A stretch of DNA of 64,000 nucleotides from Dolichospermum sp. DET69 (GCA_017355425.1 CP070233.1:3017501-3081500), one strand, 5' to 3'; shown: positions 52,981 through 62,232, counted from the stretch's first letter. Numbers and translations: made by a program. Notes: generated from the sequence alone by a model not told the origin.

Positions 52981-53002
52981 GACAATAATTTTAACTGATA
53001 TT

Positions 53003-53269
53003 CTAGTTTAAAAGTTTGACAACTTTCATTACTACCCGCATTCTGACCAATTTTATCGGCTTATCTGCTAACTTTTCAGCAACGAGGAATACACCCCAGT
53101 TAACCATAATGGGATTGGTGGAATCATGTATATACAAAATTACTGTATCTGTAAGCCTGACAGACCGCAGCTTTTTAGACTCAGCACCAGTCAGGATAGC
53201 ATCAACTTTCTCTACTAATAGTGATCTTTCTCCAGGACTTTCTTCAACTTCTTTACTCTTTTTTTGCAT
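53003..53269 (-). CDS. Possible small protein, function unknown
   Basis: No family is recognised. The 88-residue frame starts at an ATG and has a charged N-terminal helix followed by a strand-rich part, LTDTVILYIHDSTNPIMVNWGVF, which looks like a real fold. It ends 22 bases before the amidohydrolase start, in the same direction, so it may be the first gene of a two-gene unit. The opposite strand is also open here, so the call is uncertain. Confidence 0.4.
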   Translation of the reverse strand: MQKKSKEVEESPGERSLLVEKVDAILTGAESKKLRSVRLTDTVILYIHDSTNPIMVNWGVFLVAEKLADKPIKLVRMRVVMKVVKLLN

Positions 53270-53362
53270 ATCAGCTACACGGATTAATTATTTTAGCAAT
53301 GACTATTGACAAGAGTCAGTAACCCAGCCCTAAAGGGACTGAGCTTGTAAGAGAAATCAAAT

Positions 53363-53563
53363 AAACCAACAGCCGCATTAGATAAACAATCAGGACGGGA
53401 TGTAGTGGAATTAATGCAAAAACTAGCAAAAGAGCATGGTTGTACAATTTTACTTGTCACCCACGATAACCGCATTTTAGATATTGCTGACCGCATTGTT
53501 TATATGGAAGACGGCCATTTAGTCAAAGAGGAAATGGATTTTTTACAGAGTATCGCTGGTTAA
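53363..53563 (+). pseudogene. DevA-like ABC transporter ATPase, C-terminal remnant
   Basis: Bases 53363-53563 read KPTAALDKQSGRDVVELM, then GCTILLVTHDNRILDIADRIVYMEDG and on to a stop. These are the Walker B end, D-loop (ALDKQSG), switch His (VTHD) and tail of a DevA/LolD-type ATPase. DevA drives export of heterocyst envelope glycolipids in Anabaena. The Walker A, Q-loop and signature parts are absent and no start codon precedes it. The upstream bases are unrelated. It is a remnant, by deletion or by partial duplication of a gene elsewhere. Confidence 0.85.
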
Positions 53564-53597
53564 AATACCTGGCGATAAAAGCACCGCCAGGATGATA

Positions 53598-54440
53598 TTA
53601 ATAGGTAGTTTGTTGAATTAAATTATCCAACTCTTGCTGCATTTTGCTTCTAACTAACTCATAACATTCATTAACATAAATGCGATCGCTTGCAGCTTCT
53701 TTTCCATACCGTTCAAATACTATCGGTGGACAAACCCTAGTATGGATAGTCACGGGCAAAGGAATATTAGGCCAAGGACCCAGAGCCAATCCCCAAGGTA
53801 ATCCCAGATAAATAGGAAAAACTAGAGGATCAACGCCAAACAGCCAAGGCATCCCCATCTTATGAAATTTCTGCATAATTTCATACATATCAGCCAGGAC
53901 AATCAGAGTATCATGTGATCCCCAGGAAATCGCTGGCACAATCGGCACATTTTCCCGCAGTGCCAACTTAATAAACCCTTTCCGTTCGGCAAAATAAATT
54001 TTATCCCGCATCTCATGGGGTCGAAAGACATCCTCAGCCCCACCAGGATAGACTAAGACACTAGCGCCAGCCCGCAAAGCAGCATAACCCATTTTGGGAT
54101 GCGCTCTCACTGCGCCCGCTTTCATCGCCATTTCTGCTGCCGGAGGGAATACATCCCAAACTTTAGGGTGCATCAAACCATAAATTGGTCTTTTCACACC
54201 AAAGCGACGCAACCAATCATACAACATCATGGATGTATCAGGAGAGGCAAGTCCGCCATTATGAGAACCGACAATCAGGATTTTTCCATCTGGGACATTT
54301 TCCCAACCACTGGTTTGGACTCGAAAATACAAGTTATATAACAAGCCCAAGATGGGCATCATAGATTCAATGAACTGGGGATCTCGTTGATCCAAAGACC
54401 ACCCTGTATTAGTGTTTTGAGAATGTTTTAGTTTGAACAT
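53598..54440 (-). CDS. Lysophospholipid/diacylglycerol acyltransferase-like protein
   Basis: The 280-residue product has the acyltransferase block ILIVGSHNGGLASPDTSMM near 47-65 with the His-Asn and Asp pair, VLVYPGGAEDVFRPHEMRD near 128-146 that resembles the phosphate-binding FPEG motif, and NVPIVPAISWGSHDTL near 165-180. The pattern is closest to the DGAT/phytyl-ester-synthase group known from plastids and cyanobacteria, which makes acyl esters of diacylglycerol, phytol or plastoquinol. Only weak hydrophobic segments are present, so it would sit at the membrane surface. The exact acceptor is uncertain. Confidence 0.82.
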   Translation of the reverse strand: MFKLKHSQNTNTGWSLDQRDPQFIESMMPILGLLYNLYFRVQTSGWENVPDGKILIVGSHNGGLASPDTSMMLYDWLRRFGVKRPIYGLMHPKVWDVFPPAAEMAMKAGAVRAHPKMGYAALRAGASVLVYPGGAEDVFRPHEMRDKIYFAERKGFIKLALRENVPIVPAISWGSHDTLIVLADMYEIMQKFHKMGMPWLFGVDPLVFPIYLGLPWGLALGPWPNIPLPVTIHTRVCPPIVFERYGKEAASDRIYVNECYELVRSKMQQELDNLIQQTTY

Positions 54441-54787
54441 CAGGATATTTTATCAGGACTTATACGGATGAAACAATTTGTTGTTTTGCGGTTTTATCCA
54501 GCCTAACGTAATCCTTTGATTGTTTTCCTGACTTTGCACTAAAACATATTCAGTAGGAACATATATTTGATGATCCCCGTCTTATTCATAATACAATGAG
54601 TATTGTTATAAATTGCATTATCAATAGTATAAGGTCATAGTCTACCAGGGGACTTAAACAGGTTTGCTGATTCCTGGGATTATATCCATTCAAAAATCAG
54701 CATTTAAATACCACAGTGAATAAATCACTCGTGTTGCTTCGCTCTCAGGGCTAAAGCCACTGAGTTTCCCACATACCGCGAGGTCTT
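54441..54787. other. 347-bp gap with a repeat remnant
   Basis: Bases 54734-54770 read GTTGCTTCGCTCTCAGGGCTAAAGCCACTGAG, a segment also seen in related form at 53315-53345 (CCCAGCCCTAAAGGGACTGAGC). No gene is visible. The promoter of the secreted protein gene at 54788 is expected in the last 100 bases but could not be assigned. Confidence 0.4.
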
Positions 54788-55216
54788 ATGAAAACTTTAG
54801 GGCTATTTATACTTGTTCCCCTAGGACTCACAATCAGTTTATTACTAACTCAGGCTAGTTTTGCCCAAACCCCAATTACTAAAATTGAAAATCCTCTGCC
54901 AATAGATCCCACAAATTTAATTGGTACTTCTGGGGGATCGGTAAAAACTGATTGCGGGAATATTTCAACTACACCCAGTCAAGTAATTGAGGTTGAAGAG
55001 CCACTGCCTTATCTACAGTTGACAGTAGAAAGCAAAGGACAGCCAACGTTATTGATTGACGGACCAGGAGGCCGCTTCTGTGTACTCAGTAATGATGGTG
55101 ATAGTAAACCAAAATTTTCTGGTTACTGGACTATAGGGAAATACTCAGTGTATGTCGGTGAATTGTCGAAACAAAATTACAACTACACCCTTTCCATTTC
55201 ACAACGGCAAAAATAG
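54788..55216 (+). CDS. Secreted protein of unknown function
   Basis: The 142-residue product has a signal peptide, LGLFILVPLGLTISLLLTQASFAQ, cut near residue 27. The mature part is acidic and beta-rich, with two cysteines (CGNIS and RFCVLSND) that could form a disulfide, and a final WTIGKYSVYVGEL stretch. The layout resembles small periplasmic PPC-type domains that follow proteases, but I cannot name the family. It is probably exported to the periplasm. It has no clear partner gene. Confidence 0.65.
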   Translation: MKTLGLFILVPLGLTISLLLTQASFAQTPITKIENPLPIDPTNLIGTSGGSVKTDCGNISTTPSQVIEVEEPLPYLQLTVESKGQPTLLIDGPGGRFCVLSNDGDSKPKFSGYWTIGKYSVYVGELSKQNYNYTLSISQRQK

Positions 55217-55664
55217 CGATTCTCGCTTTGTCTTCTCTCTCCTAGGCAGAAATTCAAATTTTGAGAGTATAAAGGATCGTATTTTTGGCAACAAATTGGA
55301 CTCCTAACATGATATTGGTATTACAGTGACTCAATTTCTATTATAAGTTCACAAATGTTATGGGTTGTCCAAAGCTATTAATTGCCAGAGATAGCAGCCT
55401 ACTACAGTCATCCTGTAGCCAGAGTGTTTTCTCTGTATAACCGCCTCTTAATTGCCTATAAATACCATCAAGCCCGCTTGGATTTAAAGGTGTTCAGGTA
55501 ATTTTCCTCAACTATTGTCGGTAATATATACACAAAATTTTACTGCCAATAATTAGTAATGATGGCTATTAGCGAAGACAAATAACCCATTAGTAATGAA
55601 CAATATGGAAATTTAGCATTGCAATCAAAGTTGGTGTTAAGCATCAAAATCTTTAAGGGGAAAT
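55217..55664. other. 448-bp gap with a short open frame of unclear standing
   Basis: A frame from a TTG at 55382 to 55501 encodes 39 residues, AYYSHPVARVFSLYNRLLIAYKYHQ in its centre, with a protein-like composition but an in-frame stop just upstream. It may be a remnant of a larger gene. Downstream, bases 55560-55664 should hold the psbV promoter. AAGGGGAA lies six bases before the psbV start and is a good ribosome-binding site. Confidence 0.4.
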
Positions 55665-56156
55665 ATGTTTAGAAGACTAATTGGCGTTGTTGTCGCTACA
55701 ATTTTGCTAACATTTCAGATGATTGTCGGTAGTGCAACAGCGATGGAACTAGATGAAACTATCCGCACAGTGCCATTCAATGCCCAAGGTGAAACCGTTG
55801 TCCTCAGCTTAAAACAAGTCAAAGAAGGCAAAAGATTATTTAATTACGCTTGCGCTCAATGCCATGCTGGTGGAGTTACCAAGACTAACCAAAACGTGGG
55901 GCTAGAACCAGACGCTTTAGCAGGTGCTACACCCAAACGCAATAATGTTGTCGGTTTGGTGGACTATCTCAAAAATCCTACTACCTATGATGGTGAAGAT
56001 GATATCTCTGAAATCCACCCCAGTTTGAAAAGTGCGGATATTTTCCCAGTCATGCGAAATCTGACGGAAGATGATTTAACTGCGATTGCTGGACATATTC
56101 TCCTAGAACCCAAAGTTGTTGGTACTAAATGGGGTGGTGGTAAAATTTATTACTAA
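55665..56156 (+). CDS. psbV: Cytochrome c-550 of photosystem II
   Basis: PsbV is an extrinsic lumenal subunit that stabilises the manganese cluster of photosystem II in cyanobacteria. The 163-residue precursor has a signal peptide ending SATAM near residue 26, then the mature start ELDETIRTVPFN. The heme site is CAQCHAGG at about 63-70. The sixth ligand His lies in EIHPSL near 118-123. The C-terminal KWGGGKIYY is the family's characteristic end. It has a strong ribosome-binding site and no operon partner. Confidence 0.96.
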   Translation: MFRRLIGVVVATILLTFQMIVGSATAMELDETIRTVPFNAQGETVVLSLKQVKEGKRLFNYACAQCHAGGVTKTNQNVGLEPDALAGATPKRNNVVGLVDYLKNPTTYDGEDDISEIHPSLKSADIFPVMRNLTEDDLTAIAGHILLEPKVVGTKWGGGKIYY

Positions 56157-56221
56157 ATAACCCTGATACAGTCATACAAATTGTCAGGGAACCCATGATA
56201 GATTCCCTGACATCTCAGAAC

Positions 56222-57373
56222 CTAATTTCTCAACTGTACAGGCATAGCTAAATAAGTCATTTTCAAACCACCCAAAGGAGTAAAAATCACTGGAGTTAAA
56301 CTTTGATTCAAGTGCATTTGAATTTCTGAAGATGGTAATTCTTTCAAACCTTCCATCAGATATTTGACATTAAAAGCAATATCTATATTTTCTCCAGATA
56401 TTTGTGCCGGCATTGATTCTGTACCACTACCGACATCTTGCGCTTCACAAGATAAAGTAATTTCTTGGTTGGCATTATCAATGCTAACTTTGACAATATT
56501 ATTTTTCTGATCTGCTAACACCGCAATTCGTTCCAAAGTGCTGATAAATTGCTTTCTTTCTAATGTGACTTGGCGTTCAAATTGTCGAGGAATTAATTGC
56601 CTATAAGCGGGATATTGTCCTTCCAAAGTCCGACTGGTTAACCGTTGATTTTGCCAAGCAAATACTACTTGACCTTGATCAAGGTATACGGCTACAGTTT
56701 CTTCAGAAGTGGAATTATGTCCTAACATCCGTTGTAGTTCCCGTAATGCTTTCGCGGGGACTGTCACCTCTACCTGTTCGCTCCCTTCAACAGGACGCTC
56801 ATTTGTGGTTTCCAGAACTGCTAAACGGTGTCCGTCCGTGGCTGCAAACTCTAAAGTGTCTTGTTTTAGGGTTAAATGTACACCAGTGAGAACTTGCTTA
56901 GTTTCATCGGAACTAGTAGCAAACAAAGAACCTTTCAAGCCTTCAATTAATGCCGCTGTTGTCAGCGTAATGGCTTCGGTGTTTTCCAGGACTGGTAATT
57001 CAGGAAATTCTTCCGCACCCATTGCTCGCACTTGATACTTGCCGCTTTTGGGTTTGAGGGTAACGATTATACCTTCCCCACCACCATCTCCTGATTGGTC
57101 ATCGAGGGTAATTTCCCCTTCTGGTAAGCGAGAGGTGATATCTACAAGAAGTTTGGCAGGGAGAGCAATTGTACCTCCTTCTAATACCTCAGCGCTAAAA
57201 CTAGTTCGGATACCTAAACTGAGGTCAAAGGCTGTTAAACTGACTTGATTAGTTTCGGCATCTGCCTGTAGTAAAATGTTAGCGAGGACAGGGTGAGTCG
57301 GTCTGGACGGAACTGCACGACTGACAAGGGAAAGATTACTACTGAGATCACTTTGAGAACAAATTAATTTCAT
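56222..57373 (-). CDS. dnaN: DNA polymerase III beta sliding clamp
   Basis: DnaN forms a ring around DNA that holds the replicative polymerase. The 383-residue product has three homologous domains, each about 125 residues. Recognisable parts are MKLICSQSDLSSNLSLVSRAV at the start, VLTGVHLTLKQDTLEFAATDGHRLAV near 161-186, the ligand pocket residues around it and the C-terminal MPVQLRN corresponding to MPMRL. The length is normal. In cyanobacteria dnaN is often near the origin, but no DnaA-box cluster was seen in the 167 bases upstream, where heptamer-like GGTAATTGG repeats lie. Confidence 0.96.
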   Translation of the reverse strand: MKLICSQSDLSSNLSLVSRAVPSRPTHPVLANILLQADAETNQVSLTAFDLSLGIRTSFSAEVLEGGTIALPAKLLVDITSRLPEGEITLDDQSGDGGGEGIIVTLKPKSGKYQVRAMGAEEFPELPVLENTEAITLTTAALIEGLKGSLFATSSDETKQVLTGVHLTLKQDTLEFAATDGHRLAVLETTNERPVEGSEQVEVTVPAKALRELQRMLGHNSTSEETVAVYLDQGQVVFAWQNQRLTSRTLEGQYPAYRQLIPRQFERQVTLERKQFISTLERIAVLADQKNNIVKVSIDNANQEITLSCEAQDVGSGTESMPAQISGENIDIAFNVKYLMEGLKELPSSEIQMHLNQSLTPVIFTPLGGLKMTYLAMPVQLRN

Positions 57374-57540
57374 CTTTAAAATAAATAATCAGAGAATGGG
57401 TAATTGGTAATTGTAGTTGGTAATGGGTAATCAGGTGATTAACCAAATATTCAGACTAGACATTTGGTAAAAATTAAATATACGTTTTCTCAAACCCTTG
57501 TAGAGACGTTCCAGGTCACGTCTCTACATTCTGAATCATC

Positions 57541-58275
57541 CTAACTGCTCAAAGCCTTGATAAACCGTTGCAAACTCTTAAATATACTGGGTTTTCTTGC
57601 AGGTGTAGCATCTGTAGTATTTTCCGTTTGTCCCCCCATGAGAATCGCGTCTATTTCATCACCAGATGGTTTTGTGGGGAGTTCGGCAACTTTTTGATAT
57701 TCACCCTCTGTTTCTAGCCATACTTCCCATACCCCAGGGTAGCAACGAAATAGGGCAGATTCATCATCTACAGGACGGATATAGTAACAAGATTCAATGG
57801 TACTAATGAAGCGCCGACGGGTTTCTCTAGCTGTGTAACCGATACCAACGACGCTGGAATCTTCTAGTCGGGGTGTTAACATAATCACGGGACGTTCCCC
57901 AATTAGTTCACACAGCTTTTCTAATTGTGGTACTTCTACGGATGTTGGAGCGATAAATAGGAAAATTTCATCTTCTGGTTGAATTTTCGCTTCTAAAGAT
58001 GCAGCCCTACCTGTACCAATATCTGAAATCTGAAATTGTGCATCTTTCCAGTCACGACGGGCTAAAGCAGCCGCACCAGCATCAGCAAAGAAGACTTTCA
58101 GCCGGGATTCATATTCAGTAAACTGGGGGAGAAACTGTTCTGCAACTGTCATGAATTTGAGTTCTGGGAATAATAACTCAACTTGAATGCGAGACACACC
58201 ATCAGCCAAAGCTGATTTTACCGCATCACAAGATTGAGCGATCGCATCTTCTAGGGTTTTGGGAAGTTCAGCCAT
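57541..58275 (-). CDS. DUF1995 domain protein
   Basis: DUF1995 proteins occur in cyanobacteria and chloroplasts; the plant member LPA3 aids photosystem II assembly. The 244-residue product carries LPKTLEDAIAQSCDAVKSAL at 4-23, RIQVELLFPELKF near 29-41, a central region with DIGTGRAASLEAKIQPEDEIFLFIAP near 84-109 and the C-terminal SCYYIRPVDDESALFRCYPGVWEVW near 163-187. The last 30 residues are less conserved and low in complexity. It is a soluble protein. The function in cyanobacteria is open. Confidence 0.85.
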   Translation of the reverse strand: MAELPKTLEDAIAQSCDAVKSALADGVSRIQVELLFPELKFMTVAEQFLPQFTEYESRLKVFFADAGAAALARRDWKDAQFQISDIGTGRAASLEAKIQPEDEIFLFIAPTSVEVPQLEKLCELIGERPVIMLTPRLEDSSVVGIGYTARETRRRFISTIESCYYIRPVDDESALFRCYPGVWEVWLETEGEYQKVAELPTKPSGDEIDAILMGGQTENTTDATPARKPSIFKSLQRFIKALSS

Positions 58276-58429
58276 AGTTTACAAAGTCTCTATATCAATC
58301 TTTAATTATCTCACTATAGTTATTATTAAGAGTTGCTTGAAGAAATCATTTTCTGCAACCATTTTCATAAAGTTGTTGAAAAACAGATAAAATCTGAGTA
58401 ATTAGCACATTGTCCGATATTATTTTGAG

Positions 58430-59511
58430 ATGACGAGATTCATTCATGACCAATTTTCTAAAGACTATTTAGAAGAATTACTCAAACCCTATGGAGAAAT
58501 TCAAGCCCCCAGTCGCGTTGCTGCCGAAGTTCGAGAAATAGATGTATTATTTTCCCCTTTTTCTCAACAAAATGCTAATTTATCAGCATTAGGATTGTTG
58601 GGGAAAATGGCCACTAAACCTGCTATTTTTGAACCCTTTCGCAATCCAGCAGCCAAAGAAGAAATCTGTGATTGTTTGTTAAAATTACTAGAAGTACGGA
58701 GTGCATTACAACGAGAAGCAAACCGCAATAAAACTTCTATTCAAAATATAGAAGTCCCGCAATTATGGATTCTCACTCCTACCGCATCTGTCACCATATT
58801 ATCAGGATTTGGTGCGGTACAAAAACCGGACTGGGTAGCAGGAGTACATTTCTTACCTCAGTATTTACGGACAGTCATAGTTGCCTTAAGTAGGTGAACA
58901 GAATAAAACCAATCTGTGTAAAGAAAAGTAAAATCGCCCAAACCCTCTTCAATCTTGCCTTTTGCCTCTTGCCTCTTGCCTTGCCATAACGACAATTTTT
59001 AATGCTAACCTACTTACATCAGTTACCATGTAATCAAGAAACATTATGGTTGAGAGTATTGGGGCGTGGCACAGTTCAAAAACAGGCAATTGATGAATTA
59101 GCAGCACTACCAACAAATCATCCATTTCGGAAAGTGACGCTAGAATTGCTGTACAACCTCCAGAAAAATTTAAACATTAATCAACAGATAGAAACAGATG
59201 ATAGGGAGTTAGTTATGAGATTAGCACCGCTTTATCAAGAGGATAGAGAAAGAGCTAGACAAGAAGGAAGACAAGAAGGAGAACGAGAAGGAAGACAAGA
59301 AGGAAGACAAGAAGGAGAACGAGAAGGAAGACAAGAAGGAGAACAACAAATAATTCTCCGATTATTAAATCGCCGATTTGGGCAACTTGAAATATCCTTA
59401 ATAGAGCAAATTCAAGGATTATCTACTGATGAATTGGAGTCACTAGGAGATGTATTATTAGATTTTTCAAACATTAGTGATTTAGAAGTTTGGTTAAGGG
59501 AAAAGCCTTAA
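58430..59511 (+). pseudogene. Rpn-like nuclease gene split by a 126-bp element
   Basis: The first piece (58430-58888) encodes 153 residues from TRFIHDQFSKDYLEELL to RTVIVAL; the second (59017-59511) continues HQLPCNQETLWLRVLGRGT to the end. Together they give 317 residues, close to the intact paralogue at 50212-51150, and the join reads VALHQLPCNQ where that protein has VVINQLPINQ. The inserted element brings a stop four codons after its left border. The tail contains about eight QEGR/EREG units (about 59265-59345). A 59002 start in the element could give a C-terminal protein, but I see the gene as broken. Confidence 0.88.
58889..59014. mobile_element. 126-bp MITE with TA target duplication
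   Basis: The ends are AGTAGGTGAACAGAATAA and, inverted, AGTAGGTTAGCATTAAAA, a perfect match for the first seven bases and partial after that. TA lies on both sides at 58887-58888 and 59015-59016. Removing the element and one TA restores the reading frame of the nuclease-like gene. A TA duplication and such ends are typical of IS630/Tc1-mariner elements. The interior carries a CTTTTGCCTCTTGCCTCTTGCC tract (58958-58981) and no coding sequence. Confidence 0.88.
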
Positions 59512-59528
59512 ACAATTCAAAATAGTTT

Positions 59529-59567
59529 CCTACGGGTATTTTTCAGTATTTAGCAATATCCCGTAGG
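59529..59567 (+). terminator. Hairpin after the broken nuclease-like gene
   Basis: CCTACGGG and CCCGTAGG form an 8-bp stem around a 23-base AT-rich loop that includes TTTTT. It follows the stop at 59511 by 17 bases. Without a T-run after the stem, its role as a terminator is uncertain. Confidence 0.45.
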
Positions 59568-59745
59568 ACTGATTTTAATTTTAGATGCACATAGTTTCAG
59601 ATTTCCAGATAATTCTGCTATAGTAGGAGACTGTGGCATTTGCTCCTAGTCTTGGTGTTTATTGCCCACTTAGCATTTTAAACCATTCGTCCGCCTAAGA
59701 CTGAAGCCGTGATTGGCGACAGGCCGATGTTATTTCTGGAGTTCT

Positions 59746-61086
59746 ATGTCTTTTTCTAATCTCGGCTTGTCCCCTGAAATTATCCGTGCTGTTAGTGAGC
59801 TAGGATACGATAAACCTACACCAATCCAGATGCAGGCAATCCCTGTGGCATTGGCTGGAGGTGATATTATGGCTGGAGCGCAAACTGGTACTGGTAAAAC
59901 TGCCAGTTTCACTCTACCGCTACTACAGCGGTTATCCGCTGACCAAAACGTTAAAAACAACGCTAATGGATTTCCACCAATTCGGGCGTTAATTCTCACA
60001 CCTACTCGTGAACTTGCAGCCCAGGTGCAGGAAAGTGTTCGTGATTATGGTAAATACTTAAATCTAAATTCAATGGTGATGTTTGGGGGCGTGAGTATTG
60101 GACCCCAAAAACAGAAATTGAGACACCGCGTAGATATATTGGTGGCTACCCCCGGACGACTGCTAGACCATGTACAACAAGGAACTGTGAATCTGTCCCG
60201 TGTGGAAGTGTTGGTACTGGATGAAGCAGACCGGATGCTGGACATGGGTTTTATTAATGATATCCGCCGTATTCTCTCGCTGCTGCCCAAACAGCGCCAG
60301 AATTTGCTATTTTTTGCTACTTTCTCCGATAAAGTCAAAACCCTCGCGGCTGGGTTACTAAATAACCCGACAATGATTGAAGTAGCCCGTCGAAATGTGA
60401 CTGCGGCCAAAATTGTCCAAAAAGTTTATCATGTAGACCGGGAACGGAAGCGCCAATTACTGGCTCATCTCATTCAGGCAAATAAATGGTATCAAGTATT
60501 AGTATTTAGCCGCACCAAGTATGGCGCTGACCGTTTAGTCAAACAGTTAGGTGAAGACCGCATTCAAGCTATGGCTATTCACGGGAATAAGAGTCAAGGG
60601 GCGCGGACACACGCTTTGGCTAAGTTCAAAGATGGAACTTTACAGGTATTGGTAGCAACTGACATTGCCGCCCGTGGTCTGGATATCAGCGAACTACCCC
60701 ACGTGATTAACTACGATTTGCCCAATGTCCCAGAGGATTATGTGCATCGCATTGGTCGGACTGGACGCGCTGGGGCGGAAGGTCAAGCGATTTCTTTGGT
60801 ATGTGTTGATGAACATCACTTGTTAGCGGATATTGAGAAGCTAATTGAGCAGCGTTTACCGAAAGAATTTATTCCTGGTTTTGCAGTCAACCCGGAAATT
60901 AAGGCTGAACCTATTCCCAATGGCCGCAAAGCGCCTTCTGGTGGTGGTGGCCATAAAACTCGTCGTTCTGCTCCTAAATCTGCTTCCCAAAGGTCGGCTA
61001 AACCGCCTTCTTCACGCACAGCAGCAGGTGAGAAAAAGTCTGGACCTAGTTCTTCTGCACCACGTCGCGCTGGTAAACGCAAGTAA
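59746..61086 (+). CDS. DEAD-box RNA helicase (RhlE-like)
   Basis: The 446-residue product has all the core motifs: the Q motif [14 protein letters not shown] near 19-32, [11 protein letters not shown] near 47-57, PTRELA near 89-94, [22 protein letters not shown] near 158-170, and [10 protein letters not shown] and [10 protein letters not shown] in the second domain. Motif III, normally Ser-Ala-Thr, reads FFATFSDKV here, with Phe for Ser; the codon TTT is one base from TCT. The C-terminal tail (about 395-446) is basic and rich in Gly/Ser/Lys, as in RNA-binding tails. I use the ATG at 59746, with TGGAG upstream; an in-frame TTG at 59713 is less likely. Cold or redox control is known for relatives, but no signal was identified here. 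Confidence 0.93.
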   Translation: MSFSNLGLSPEIIRAVSELGYDKPTPIQMQAIPVALAGGDIMAGAQTGTGKTASFTLPLLQRLSADQNVKNNANGFPPIRALILTPTRELAAQVQESVRDYGKYLNLNSMVMFGGVSIGPQKQKLRHRVDILVATPGRLLDHVQQGTVNLSRVEVLVLDEADRMLDMGFINDIRRILSLLPKQRQNLLFFATFSDKVKTLAAGLLNNPTMIEVARRNVTAAKIVQKVYHVDRERKRQLLAHLIQANKWYQVLVFSRTKYGADRLVKQLGEDRIQAMAIHGNKSQGARTHALAKFKDGTLQVLVATDIAARGLDISELPHVINYDLPNVPEDYVHRIGRTGRAGAEGQAISLVCVDEHHLLADIEKLIEQRLPKEFIPGFAVNPEIKAEPIPNGRKAPSGGGGHKTRRSAPKSASQRSAKPPSSRTAAGEKKSGPSSSAPRRAGKRK

Positions 61087-61222
61087 TAGTACCAGTTCAT
61101 CTGGCGATTCCTGCTGAGGGCTTCGCCATAGCTGGCAAAAACCTCCGGTATTTCACACTTTAATTCATAGGCTACAACAGTTTCAATCCTTTTTTTCTAG
61201 ATGGAAACTCCCTCTGGGTAAG

Positions 61223-61240
61223 GATGTGTGTACACCGTAG
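61223..61240. repeat. Single family B terminus
   Basis: GATGTGTGTACACCGTAG matches the right end of the 165-bp family B element. No partner end is found upstream or downstream within several hundred bases, so this is a remnant. The 289-bp gap between the helicase gene and the next gene holds nothing else of note. Confidence 0.65.
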
Positions 61241-61375
61241 GTTTAGATAACTAGGGATTTTGTAGAAATATAATATAGCAGTATCTCGCTACGCTAATAC
61301 TCAGCCTAGATATTGCAAAAACATCACCAGAAAACCCCGATTTCTAATAAAACCGAGGTTTGAATCCTAGAAATA

Positions 61376-61693
61376 TTAAAATTCAGGGTCATCACGGCCA
61401 ATACCAAATTCTCTCAACTTGAGTTTTACATCCTGCCATTCAGTTCCACAGTAATAGTATTGTTTTTTGCGGAGGTTTGTCAAGTAGTAGCCAGCTTTTC
61501 CGCCATTAATCCGAAACATTTCAATCATGATTGTTTCTGTAGTTAAACCAAATTTTTCTAACCTGCTTTCTAGTGCAAGATTAACTGGTTTATTAGTAGC
61601 ATTATAAAAAACTTTATCCCCTGGTTTAAAGAACCAGGCAGTTGCTTCACGCTCAACAATTAGGTAATTTGATGGATGAATAATAGTAGACAT
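61376..61693 (-). CDS. Small protein of unknown function
   Basis: No family is recognised. The 105-residue product is soluble, with EATAWFFKPGDKVFYNATNKPVN at about 16-38 and a GGKAGYYLTNLRKKQYYYCGTEW stretch (about 64-86) that looks like a beta-hairpin core. The ATG start is preceded by the terminator of the upstream gene, so it has its own promoter. The length and composition support a real gene. Confidence 0.55.
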   Translation of the reverse strand: MSTIIHPSNYLIVEREATAWFFKPGDKVFYNATNKPVNLALESRLEKFGLTTETIMIEMFRINGGKAGYYLTNLRKKQYYYCGTEWQDVKLKLREFGIGRDDPEF

Positions 61694-61724
61694 AGGTTAA
61701 TATTAAGTTAGAGATGGTAAAAAA

Positions 61725-61749
61725 AGCCCCCAGTTGTGAGCTAGGGGCT
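61725..61749 (-). terminator. Rho-independent terminator of the acidic protein gene
   Basis: On the minus strand AGCCCCTAG and CTGGGGGCT pair around a short loop and are followed by TTTTTT. It lies 11 bases after the stop of the 61760-61996 gene and before the next gene of the same direction, so it ends that transcript. Confidence 0.8.
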
Positions 61750-61759
61750 AATCAGTTAC

Positions 61760-61996
61760 TTAGTTGCTAGAGTTGCCAGATTCCGGTTCTTCACCTTCCT
61801 CCAAGGCTTCTTTAACATCTTCAGTATAAGCAACAGTTTTGTTACCTTTATCATCTGTCCCAATCCAGACATCAGAATCTAGGTATTCAAACTCAACTTC
61901 AGGATTATATTCCTTCTGTCCGTTACCGTTGCTGTTTCCGTTATCACTAGACTGAACGATCTTTATCACCTCCTGATCAGGGGTATTTTTTTTCAT
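61760..61996 (-). CDS. Small acidic protein of unknown function
   Basis: The 78-residue product is highly acidic, with a Ser/Asn/Gly-rich low-complexity middle (about 16-26) and a repeated Glu run near the end (EALEEGEEPESG). FEYLDSDVWIGTDDKGNKTVAY near 36-57 looks like the only folded part. GATCAGGAGGTGATAA, seen on the opposite strand at about 61969, is not its own site. A clear terminator follows the gene. I cannot name a family. Confidence 0.55.
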   Translation of the reverse strand: MKKNTPDQEVIKIVQSSDNGNSNGNGQKEYNPEVEFEYLDSDVWIGTDDKGNKTVAYTEDVKEALEEGEEPESGNSSN

Positions 61997-62034
61997 CCCT
62001 TATCACAAAAGTGTAACCCAGTTATTCTAAGTTT

Positions 62035-62232
62035 TCAACTACTTTTAGTAGATTTATTCCCAGCAATTAAAATAATTTCACCATCAGCGATCGCATCTAA
62101 AAGTTGTCCTGCTGATCCTTCTTGATTATAAATATAGCCTAATTTGTAAGCGATTTCCTTGAGTTTATCGTTAGTGTTTGGGGCAACTCTAGCGTGTAAA
62201 CTATAACGGTCTAGCTTTTTTCTACCTGGCAT
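62035..62232 (-). CDS. Small ribbon-helix-helix-like protein
   Basis: The 65-residue product has a basic start, PGRKKLDRYSLHARVAPNTNDKLKEIAYKLG (residues 2-32), a strand followed by a helix as in Arc/MetJ/CopG DNA-binding domains, then GSAGQLLDAIADGEIIL, a second helix. It may be a small regulator or an antitoxin without a recognised toxin. The gene lies 38 bases upstream of the acidic protein gene in the same direction, so they may form one unit. Confidence 0.6.
   Translation of the reverse strand: MPGRKKLDRYSLHARVAPNTNDKLKEIAYKLGYIYNQEGSAGQLLDAIADGEIILIAGNKSTKSS

Noticed and set aside
57374-57540. Replication origin next to dnaN
   Set aside because: No cluster of DnaA boxes was seen in the gap and dnaA is not adjacent.
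60816-61117. Frames overlapping the 3' end of the helicase gene on both strands
   Set aside because: They are shadows of the repetitive Gly/Ser/Lys-rich coding sequence.
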